Assembly: GCA_019057635.1 (NCBI GenBank)
Contig: DXJL01000160.1
Coordinates: 1 to 33,887 of the forward strand
DNA length: 33,887 bases
Direction: 5' to 3'
DNA from: Candidatus Heimdallarchaeota archaeon
GTDB lineage: Archaea; Asgardarchaeota; Heimdallarchaeia; Hodarchaeales; Hodarchaeaceae
The notes under the pieces are model-generated. The model saw only the letters and a list, made by a program, of their open reading frames with translations, did not search any database and had not been told where the DNA came from. Position numbers and translations under genes: made by a program. Positions 1 through 6,397 of this stretch are shown in pieces (the first letter of the stretch is position 1; every line of letters begins with the position of its first letter).

Positions 1-341
1 ACTGTCCTTTGGCTATTTATACCCCATTAGCTATCGAAACTGACCACTTTGAGAAGGATCCCAGTGATTTTCTCCCTTATCTTTTGCGTCGACGTGTCCT
101 TCAAGACAGACTCAAAGCGGCCAATCTGTGGAAAGATGAGTTTACAAAATCTACATGGTTAGATTTCTCAAGGAAAGCTCAGAAAATTATCATGGATAGC
201 TTGAATGAGCTAATAATTACTGATGCCAACTTGGATAAGAAATTAATGAAGTTGAAATCTCACAATGTGAAATTATTGGTTGGTTATCCAGCAATTTCCT
301 CGATAAGGAACCATCAGATTGAAAGGTTCAAAATTAGCTGA
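1..341 (+). CDS. C-terminal part of an unrecognised protein
   Basis: The reading frame is already open at base 3 and runs to a TGA at 339-341, so this is the last ~112 codons of a gene that starts left of the window; an in-frame TTG at 9 is not a convincing start. The fragment is charged, with a helical stretch rich in Arg, Lys and Leu (RRRVLQDRLKAANLWKDEF) and no signal peptide or membrane segment. I do not recognise the family. It converges on the M29 aminopeptidase gene, with 26 bases between the stop codons and an A-rich run after its stop. Confidence 0.6.
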   Translation, partial: CPLAIYTPLAIETDHFEKDPSDFLPYLLRRRVLQDRLKAANLWKDEFTKSTWLDFSRKAQKIIMDSLNELIITDANLDKKLMKLKSHNVKLLVGYPAISSIRNHQIERFKIS

Positions 342-367
342 AAAAAAGAAAAAATGTAAAGAGGGGA

Positions 368-1477
368 TTAAATTAACCATTTTCCCTCTTTATAGATCAT
401 TTCTCCGTCAAGGAGAATTTTGGATTCTGGAGATTTCATATCCTTAAGTATATCCCAATGAATAGATGATTCATTCTTTGAGCCTGTTTCTGGATAGCCT
501 GCCCCTAATGCAAGATGAACAGTTCCACCCATTTTTTCATCAAAGAGCATATTCTTTGTAAATCGCTGGATACCATAATTGGTTCCAACAGCAAGCTCTC
601 CTAAAATATTAGCATTGGGAATTGTGGTGACAATCTTCTTTAGTAAATCCTTCCCTTTATCTGCATCGAAGTCGACAACTTTTCCATCTTTGAAGGTTAA
701 ACGAATATCTTCAATTTCCTGTCCAGAAAAAATACCTGGATAGGTAAATCGAATAGTGCCATTAACTGCATCTTCAATAGGGGCTGTGAAGACCTCACCA
801 TCAGGTAAATTTTCTTGACCACTACAATTTTCCCATGGACGTTGAGCTATTCCTAAGGTAAGGTCGGTATCCTCACCGATTATCCGCAAAGAAGAACCGT
901 TGTTTAATATATCGACAATGTGCTGTTGTTTTTTCTCGAAGTCCTGCCAAAACTTCACGGGATCGGGTTGATGAAGATTAAGTGCTTTATACGCAAATTC
1001 AAGATATTCTAATGGTCCCATATTCGCTTCTTGAGCGAAAGCATTACACGGAAATGGTGAAATATTCCACCTGAGCTCCTTTGTACTTGCTCGTTCAAGG
1101 AAAATTTTATTCATCTCTTTCCCTGCTTCAGCGACCATAACTTTCTTCTCAGGAGGGACACTTGTTAAATCCCTGGTATTAAAGGAAGCATAGATATTGA
1201 TGTATTTCTTTAGTGTCTTCACGATATCTAATTTAATAGGATTGATATATTTTAGTTGATTATCAGACGCAAACTTGAAAAATAATTCATCTTGACCATC
1301 AAAACTAAGATCTACTAAGATAACATGTCCTCCCGCTCGTAAAGTTTCGCGGTAAACAGTCTTTACCAAGGGTTCAGCGATCGTAGGTGCTTTTATAATA
1401 ACAGTGTCTTCAGGTTCAATTTTTACTGCATATTGAACAATTAATTTCGCAAGTTTTTCATTATAGTCAGAAAACAT
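368..1477 (-). CDS. M29 family (AmpS/thermophilic) aminopeptidase
   Basis: A 369-residue protein matching the length and layout of peptidase family M29, cytoplasmic metallo-aminopeptidases that remove N-terminal residues from peptides. Family hallmarks seen: the N-terminal MFSDYNEKLAKLIVQYAVKI, the central AEAGKEMNK segment, and the C-terminal metal-binding part with GELAVGTNYGIQ, GGTVHLALGAGYPETG and SSIHWDIL. An upstream in-frame GTG at 1492 lies inside the GGAGGT ribosome binding site, so the ATG at 1477 is the better start. The gene stands alone. Its upstream side is the gene-free region with the IS200/IS605 relic. Confidence 0.88.
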   Translation of the reverse strand: MFSDYNEKLAKLIVQYAVKIEPEDTVIIKAPTIAEPLVKTVYRETLRAGGHVILVDLSFDGQDELFFKFASDNQLKYINPIKLDIVKTLKKYINIYASFNTRDLTSVPPEKKVMVAEAGKEMNKIFLERASTKELRWNISPFPCNAFAQEANMGPLEYLEFAYKALNLHQPDPVKFWQDFEKKQQHIVDILNNGSSLRIIGEDTDLTLGIAQRPWENCSGQENLPDGEVFTAPIEDAVNGTIRFTYPGIFSGQEIEDIRLTFKDGKVVDFDADKGKDLLKKIVTTIPNANILGELAVGTNYGIQRFTKNMLFDEKMGGTVHLALGAGYPETGSKNESSIHWDILKDMKSPESKILLDGEMIYKEGKWLI

Positions 1478-1630
1478 GAGTAAAACCTCCACTCAACGAA
1501 TATAACAAATTAGTTTTGAATATTCCCAATCTGACAGAACGAATTATCAAGTGAAAGTTTTTTGACAGATATCATATTTCAGTATGGTTTGAGATGAATT
1601 TGCCGTTCTGAAAGACTTACCCAAATAGGA

Positions 1631-1800
1631 CAGCTAGGAATAAGTTGGAAAAATTATTCTTAACTATCTTTGGAGCTGTTCTTCCTGATTCAGCGACGCG
1701 AGCCAGCATTCATGCAGGTCTTACCGCCTCTCCACAGGCGTTTAAGGTCTCCGCGGAACTCTCGGCGACAGGAAAGACCCATGACTTTCCTGATTGATTA
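1631..1800 (-). mobile_element. Decayed right end of an IS200/IS605 (TnpB) element with omega-RNA-like sequence
   Basis: Read on the minus strand, 1742-1681 carries the two conserved blocks typical of archaeal TnpB right ends: AACGCCTGTGGAGA (1742-1729) and GCTGAATCAGGAAG (1694-1681). They are separated by short stem-loops (GCCT/AGGC at 1726-1739, GCAT/ATGC at 1706-1715). In intact elements these blocks form the 3' part of the TnpB guide (omega) RNA and overlap the tnpB 3' end. Just beyond lies an imperfect palindrome, CAGCT/AGCTG (1631-1635, 1674-1678) enclosing GAATAA/TTATTC (1638-1643, 1654-1659), where the right-end hairpin is expected. No tnpA, no full tnpB and no clear left end are seen, so it looks like a relic or solo end. 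A perfect 8-bp stem (1769-1776 with 1785-1792) lies just upstream. Confidence 0.72.
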
Positions 1801-1838
1801 GCAGCTTTTCTTCTTATAAACCTACTACGCCCTGGAAT
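1710..1838 (-). pseudogene. C-terminal remnant of a TnpB transposon-associated nuclease
   Basis: An open stretch of 42 codons on the minus strand ends in NACGEAVRPA followed by TGA (1710-1712). The NACG...VRP ending is characteristic of IS605-family OrfB/TnpB proteins, whose last residues lie over the omega RNA. The frame is closed upstream by a TAG at 1839-1841. Nothing resembling the RuvC-like core or the CxxC zinc finger is found in 1840-2105, so most of the gene is missing. TnpB is an RNA-guided nuclease when intact; this fragment cannot be active. Confidence 0.65.
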
Positions 1839-2111
1839 CTAAAACAAATTTGCTTGTTTCCCGTTATTCTGATATCAAGATGTTACCTAGCGCATCATTT
1901 TAGGTATAATCCCATGAGATCGGTTGAACACTCTGTTAATCATTTATCTTAATCTCTACTCCCTTCTCCTAAGATATCCTGTCGTCTATTTCTCTTCTTT
2001 CCGTAATGTCATCTTGTCCTATGTGTCTAGAAATGGCCATATCTGTCAATCTATCCGACAACAGTATTGACCCCTATGTTGATAAAACATCACCAATATA
2101 GGTGAATGACA

Positions 2112-2996
2112 ATGGAAATCAATTCAGAATTTGTTTATACTTCGTTAAATGAGAGTTTGAAGGAGATAACTTGGCAGAATATCATGTTATACGCCACAGC
2201 GATATCTGATCATAATCCCTATTATCTAGATGACGAAAGAAATGAGGGAATTGTTGCTCATCCTATGTTTCCAGTGACATTGACCCTACCGATCGTAGAA
2301 AACTTGGGTGACTATATTAGTGAAGATTCAAAACAGGAATTTCCGTATGAAGTATTAATGACCGTTGTGCATTACTCAGAGCATCTACAAATTCATAGAC
2401 TTATCCGTCCAAACGATTTTTTGAGAATAACGGGTAGGATTGAAGCAATAATCCCTCATAGAGCTGGTACACACGTAATCTTAGGTTTTAGGGGATTTAA
2501 TAGACAAAATCAACCAGTTTTTACCGAATATATTGGCGGAATGTTACGAGGTGTGGAATGCATAGGAGGGGAGAAGGGAAGTGAAAATATTCCTGTTATT
2601 CCAGTTTTAGATTCTACTGACTCTGTTTTATGGGAATCAGACCTTTTTGTTAACCCATTGCAGGCCCATATCTATTATGGCTGTGTCGGGCCAACATTAC
2701 CATTTCATATCTCAAAAGAGATTGCCCATCAATTGGGGTTACCTAATATAATTTTACAAGGAGTTTGTACATTAGCTCTTACAGTGAGCAAAATAATTGG
2801 TGAGGAATTGGATGGTGATCCATCCCAAGTAACAGAAATAGCCTGTAAATTTACATCTATGGTTATCCCCGATTCTAGAATAAAAATTGTAGTAAACCAT
2901 CAAATAAAGAATAACGAGGGTTGTGAATATTTTTTTGAGGTGTACAACCAGAAAAATAGAAAGGCGATTCGCGAAGGATACATTAAAGCCAAGTAG
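2112..2996 (+). CDS. MaoC-like double hot-dog dehydratase/thioesterase-type protein
   Basis: A 294-residue protein that reads as two hot-dog halves, like MaoC and FAS1A/FAS1B-type acyl dehydratases. The first half has a ...DHNPYYLDDE... segment near residue 40, then RPNDFLRITGRIE; the second half has PTLPFHISKEIAHQLGLPN followed by ILQGVCTLALTVSKII, which is the usual central hot-dog helix. A plausible role is hydration or hydrolysis of an acyl-CoA-like thioester in the cytoplasm; the substrate cannot be told. The AGGTGA site at 2100-2105 is spaced six bases from the ATG at 2112, so I prefer it over the ATG at 2106. It converges on the PadR-like gene with 4 bases between stops. Confidence 0.72.
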   Translation: MEINSEFVYTSLNESLKEITWQNIMLYATAISDHNPYYLDDERNEGIVAHPMFPVTLTLPIVENLGDYISEDSKQEFPYEVLMTVVHYSEHLQIHRLIRPNDFLRITGRIEAIIPHRAGTHVILGFRGFNRQNQPVFTEYIGGMLRGVECIGGEKGSENIPVIPVLDSTDSVLWESDLFVNPLQAHIYYGCVGPTLPFHISKEIAHQLGLPNIILQGVCTLALTVSKIIGEELDGDPSQVTEIACKFTSMVIPDSRIKIVVNHQIKNNEGCEYFFEVYNQKNRKAIREGYIKAK

Positions 2997-3000
2997 AAGA

Positions 3001-3390
3001 TTAACAATCACAATTAGAGTCTGATTTTTTGATCAGGATATACTGGTCATCCCCCTCAGGACAGCATTGTTGCACAAAGCCAATCATTTTACGCATCCGT
3101 CCAGTGACTTTTAACACCATAGATTTTCCATCCTCAGTTAAAGAGTACGTTCGAATGCGTTTATCACGATCATCTTTTTGAGTATCAGTGGTTTCTTGAA
3201 TGAACTCTGCTTTCTCTAATGATTGGATGATTTTGTAAGTAGCACCTGCGGATGGTGACCATTCTTCCCCTAAATCTTTTCTTACGCGCTTAACAATTTC
3301 TACTCCAGATAAATTTTGATTATGGAGAACTAGAAGAAATAAGGCTTCAGTAGGGGTTATTTCGAGATTTTTACCAAGAATGATTGACAA
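3001..3390 (-). CDS. PadR-like winged-helix repressor with cysteine tail, probable arsenic sensor
   Basis: A 129-residue winged-helix protein. Helix-turn-helix and wing are visible as TPTEALFLLVLHNQNLSGVEIVKRV, SPSAGATYKIIQSLEK and RDKRIRTYSLTEDGKSMVLK, the PadR pattern (MarR is an alternative). The C-terminus adds CC (109-110) and CDC (127 and 129), four cysteines able to bind a soft metal or As(III). It is divergent from an arsenite methyltransferase gene, and a long inverted repeat lies between them, so repression relieved by arsenite is the simplest reading. The start is TTG at 3390, about 41 bases from the shared TATA box; no ATG is available in frame. The sensing role is inference. Confidence 0.72.
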   Translation of the reverse strand: MSIILGKNLEITPTEALFLLVLHNQNLSGVEIVKRVRKDLGEEWSPSAGATYKIIQSLEKAEFIQETTDTQKDDRDKRIRTYSLTEDGKSMVLKVTGRMRKMIGFVQQCCPEGDDQYILIKKSDSNCDC

Positions 3391-3427
3391 TGTAAATAAC
3401 TTCCAAGTGATTGCCCCCTCGAAAATG

Positions 3428-3435
3428 TTTATAAG
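3428..3435. promoter_or_regulatory. Bidirectional TATA box of the divergent arsenic genes
   Basis: TTTATAAG reads as TATA on both strands (CTTATAAA on minus). Its centre is 41-42 bases from both start codons (3390 minus, 3473 plus), so transcription starting ~25 bases away would leave leaders of about 16 nt on each side. No second TATA candidate stands out in the 82-bp gap. Confidence 0.55.
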
Positions 3436-3443
3436 TGTAATCC

Positions 3444-3474
3444 ATTAGGAATATTCCCAAGGAATATTTCTAAT
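3444..3474. promoter_or_regulatory. Inverted-repeat operator before the arsenite methyltransferase gene
   Basis: ATTAGGAATATTCC (3444-3457) and GGAATATTTCTAAT (3461-3474) are inverted copies matching at 13 of 14 positions around a CAA spacer. The site covers the expected transcription start of the plus-strand gene and reaches its ATG, so a bound repressor dimer would block it directly. The likely binder is the divergent PadR-like protein. Confidence 0.65.
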
Positions 3475-4480
3475 GAATATTCATGTTTCAAAGAATAAAA
3501 GGAAACGAAGCAAGTTGACAGAACAAAAAGATGTAATACAAGAAAAATCAGCAGAACGGAGTTATCAATGTTGTGGATCAGAGTCAAAAAGGCAAGATAC
3601 CACTTCGACTGAATTTGATACGACAAAAGAGACCCAAATACGTAAAGATATACGAGAACAATATGGAAAGATTGCCTCAGGAGATTATGCGTCGTCTAAA
3701 GAACAGGAACTAGATAATACAAGTTGTTGTGGTGATCAAGAAAGTTATACTGATTATTCTAAAGAAGAACTGGAAAATATACCAGAAGGTGCAAATCTTG
3801 GATTAGGTTCGGGGAATCCTATTAGATTAGCTGACATTCAATTAGGAGAAACAGTCGTTGATCTTGGTTCAGGAGCGGGTATTGACTGTTTTCTAGCGGC
3901 AAAAATGACTGGAGAGACTGGTAAGGTAATTGGTATTGACATGACTTCCCAGATGATAGATAAAGCAAGAACTAATGCTGAAAGAGATGGATATCATAAT
4001 GTTGAATTTCGACTTGGTGAAATCGAACATATGCCGATTTCTGATAATTCTGTAGATCTTATTGTATCAAATTGTGTCATAAATTTATCTGTAGATAAAT
4101 CACAGGTATTTACTGAAGCATTTCGTATCTTAAAACCTGGTGGAAGAGTGGTTGTATCAGATATTATGCTTCAACACGAATTTCCTGATGCTGTCAAACG
4201 AGCCTTAGCTGATAGTCCAGGCTGTGTATCACGAGCATGGGTGACTGAGGAATACCTTGGAGCTATAAAAAACGCGGGTTTCGAAAATGTAGAGCTACTG
4301 GAATCACAACATATTAAACCTCAAAAAAGAGTAACAGAAGAACTTGACTCGGGAAATAAGAAACATATAGTTATGGTTTCTGGGAAAAAGATCGAAGTTG
4401 AGCTATCACCTGAAGAGGATGAGCGATTACAAAATACCGTGATGAAGGCACATGTACGCGCCTACAAACCACCTGCCTAA
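3473..4480 (+). CDS. arsM: Arsenite S-adenosylmethionine methyltransferase
   Basis: A 335-residue class I SAM methyltransferase that adds methyl groups to As(III). The SAM loop is VVDLGSGAGIDC (128-139). The family cysteines are present: SCCG (85-86), SNCVINLS (201) and SPGCVSRA (251), equivalent to the As-binding triad of ArsM. The C-terminal arsenical-binding part follows. An odd feature is the basic, polar N-terminal extension of about 50 residues with a second CCG motif (33-34). The ATG at 3473 overlaps the operator; the next in-frame Met is deep in the SAM fold, so this start is the only sensible one. Divergent from the cysteine-tailed regulator. Confidence 0.92.
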   Translation: MNIHVSKNKRKRSKLTEQKDVIQEKSAERSYQCCGSESKRQDTTSTEFDTTKETQIRKDIREQYGKIASGDYASSKEQELDNTSCCGDQESYTDYSKEELENIPEGANLGLGSGNPIRLADIQLGETVVDLGSGAGIDCFLAAKMTGETGKVIGIDMTSQMIDKARTNAERDGYHNVEFRLGEIEHMPISDNSVDLIVSNCVINLSVDKSQVFTEAFRILKPGGRVVVSDIMLQHEFPDAVKRALADSPGCVSRAWVTEEYLGAIKNAGFENVELLESQHIKPQKRVTEELDSGNKKHIVMVSGKKIEVELSPEEDERLQNTVMKAHVRAYKPPA

Positions 4481-4491
4481 CCTTTTTCTTA

Positions 4492-4513
4492 CTTGGGTTT
4501 AGAGAGACCCAAG
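4492..4513 (+). terminator. Hairpin after arsM
   Basis: CTTGGGT (4492-4498) and ACCCAAG (4507-4513) form a perfect 7-bp stem with an 8-base loop, 12 bases after the stop codon and next to a T-rich run. Archaeal termination mainly needs T runs, so the hairpin could instead protect the mRNA 3' end. Confidence 0.4.
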
Positions 4514-4596
4514 ATCCCCTCAATTTTATTAAATTAATTAATTCTTCGTCTGAAAAACCGTAAAAATTCCCGATATAATGGCGAGATTGACTATTT

Positions 4597-5097
4597 TTAC
4601 ATGCCTAAGCTAATCAATGAATCCATAGTATTATCCCACGAAGTATTCACAGCTTCTGAATCAGGAGGATTCTCATTTGCATATCGAAGATAACCTACCT
4701 GTGCTAAATGGTGAATAGTGTGAAAAGATGTGTGCCAAATAACCCACGCTAATGTAGCTCCTTCTTTGGGATCTTTTGGAACAAGATCTGTATCCATTGA
4801 TTGTTTTACTAATTTTTTCAAGAATGATTGTAATGAAAGGTAAAGATCCAATAATTCAGTAGAATCTAGTGAAGGAAGTTGATCAAGAGTTTTAGGAGTT
4901 TTATGACCGATGAAATCCAACCAGTAAAGTTCTCCCTCAAGAATATGTCGAAAGATTTCTAGAATAGACTTTCCTTTCGTCTCCTTAGGAGTCCAATTAA
5001 GATCTTCTGAGGATAACCCCTCTGTTAATCGTTGTCCATAATCTCTCAATGTATCGATTATTGTAAGTAAGTTTTTTTGTCTTTCTTGTTGTTCCAT
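4597..5097 (-). CDS. DinB-like four-helix metal-binding protein
   Basis: A 166-residue DinB/YfiT-fold protein. The family's metal-binding histidines fit H51 (EIFRHILEGELYWLDFIG) and the cluster HTSFHTIHHLAQVGYLR (122-138). Members are small four-helix-bundle proteins, some being thiol-dependent transferases (bacillithiol or mycothiol S-transferases); the activity here is unknown. The frame is open upstream to 5259, but MEQQERQ at 5097 starts the fold and matches the usual length, with a GAGAGA stretch ahead. Divergent from the nitrilase. Lying next to the arsenic genes does not by itself prove a detoxification role. Confidence 0.8.
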   Translation of the reverse strand: MEQQERQKNLLTIIDTLRDYGQRLTEGLSSEDLNWTPKETKGKSILEIFRHILEGELYWLDFIGHKTPKTLDQLPSLDSTELLDLYLSLQSFLKKLVKQSMDTDLVPKDPKEGATLAWVIWHTSFHTIHHLAQVGYLRYANENPPDSEAVNTSWDNTMDSLISLGM

Positions 5098-5311
5098 ATT
5101 AAATCTCTCTTTTTCAAAATTCATTTCAGATTGTATATTGTATACTAAAGCTATTAAGTAAAGGATTCTTAATCTGAAAGATATGATATTCGAATTTCTA
5201 TACTTATTTAACAAACGATTTTCATAACACTCATTCTTCTGAATATCGTCAAAAAGCACTTAATAGCGAACGGACTTAGTAAGTTATTTATACAACTAAA
5301 CAGAGGAATAG

Positions 5312-6241
5312 ATGTTGGTACTAGTAGCAGGAATCCAAATTGCTCCTGTGTTCTTAAACAGCAAGAAAACTTGGGCAAAATTATCAGAATACGTTAGAGA
5401 AGCTCATGATAAAGGAGCTAAATTAGTAACATGGGGGGAATCATTAATTCCAGGTTATCCGTTTTGGCTGGGTGCATCTGGCGCTGCAAAATGGGATAAT
5501 ACTGATCAGAAAAAAGCGTTTAGTACGTACTGGCAGGAAGCAATTGATTTATCTAATAGTATCATTCTTTCAGAAATGAAAAAATTAGCCCAAGAGTTGG
5601 AAATCATGATGATGGGTGGAATTACGGAAAAAATGAGTGGTTCTACGTACGCCACTCTAATTACGATTAATGAAAAGGGGGATTTGATCAATCGGCATCG
5701 GAAGTTGAAACCTACATACGCGGAAAGGCTGGTTTGGGCGGATGGGGACGGAGAGGGTCTGAAAACCGTCCCCTTTAGTGGTTATAATATAGGGGGTTTG
5801 AATTGCTGGGAAAATTGGATTCCTTATGCGCGTGCAGCACTCCATAAACAGAATGAAATGTTTCATGTAGCTGTATGGCCAGGTAATAATCATGTTACAC
5901 AAGATATTACCAAATTCATTGCAAAGGAGGGTCGATATTGGGTACTTTCTGTGTCAGGCATCATAAGAACTGAAGATTTCGCTGATCTTTCAGAAAACGA
6001 ATTTCCTATCAAAAAACTCTTAGATATAGAAAATAAGAAGGGGAAATTTTGGCAAAATGGAGGATCTTGCATTGCTGACCCAAAAGGAAATTTCGTCCAA
6101 AAACCACTGATTGAGAAAGAAGAGATCATTTATGCTGATATCGACTTCATGACAGTCATTGAAGAGCGGCAAAATTTTGATTATTCTGGTCATTACAGTC
6201 GTTTCGATATTTTCAATGAGCCCTTACGAAAACAATGCTAA
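5312..6241 (+). CDS. Nitrilase (carbon-nitrogen hydrolase)
   Basis: A 309-residue member of the nitrilase branch of the carbon-nitrogen hydrolase superfamily. The catalytic Glu-Lys-Cys triad is visible: E43 in TWGESLIPGYP, K131 in HRKLKPT followed by AERLVWADGDG, and C165 in GGLNCWENW. The NCWENW and ERLVWADGDG contexts point to true nitrilases (nitrile to acid plus ammonia) more than to amidases; the substrate cannot be read. The ATG at 5312 follows CAGAGG. A TATA-like TTATTTATA sits ~22-25 bases before the ATG, so the transcript may be almost leaderless. Confidence 0.88.
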   Translation: MLVLVAGIQIAPVFLNSKKTWAKLSEYVREAHDKGAKLVTWGESLIPGYPFWLGASGAAKWDNTDQKKAFSTYWQEAIDLSNSIILSEMKKLAQELEIMMMGGITEKMSGSTYATLITINEKGDLINRHRKLKPTYAERLVWADGDGEGLKTVPFSGYNIGGLNCWENWIPYARAALHKQNEMFHVAVWPGNNHVTQDITKFIAKEGRYWVLSVSGIIRTEDFADLSENEFPIKKLLDIENKKGKFWQNGGSCIADPKGNFVQKPLIEKEEIIYADIDFMTVIEERQNFDYSGHYSRFDIFNEPLRKQC

Positions 6242-6397
6242 TGGGTAATGTCTGGAGAAGATAATTTCTTGAATGGACGAAATTATTTTGCTTTTTCATC
6301 TCATACAATTAATTGAGGACTATTTAAAAAATAAATGATTCTATTATTCCTAATCATAAGTTCCTATTAACTTCCTATTTGAAATGGTGTTGTAGAA

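Noticed and set aside
1842-1859. AAACAA/TTGTTT hairpin as the left end of the IS element
   Set aside because: Only 6-bp arms in AT-rich DNA, and no left-end sequence of the family is recognisable around it.
1620-1860. RNase P RNA or SRP (7S) RNA in the structured gene-free gap
   Set aside because: AGGAAAG and AGATAAATGA-like pieces looked suggestive, but the conserved blocks are not in the right order and the SRP helix 8 motif is absent. The TnpB/omega-RNA signature explains the conserved part better.
5098-5259. N-terminal extension of the DinB-like protein
   Set aside because: The added 54 residues are not part of the four-helix fold, and the ATG at 5097 fits the family start.
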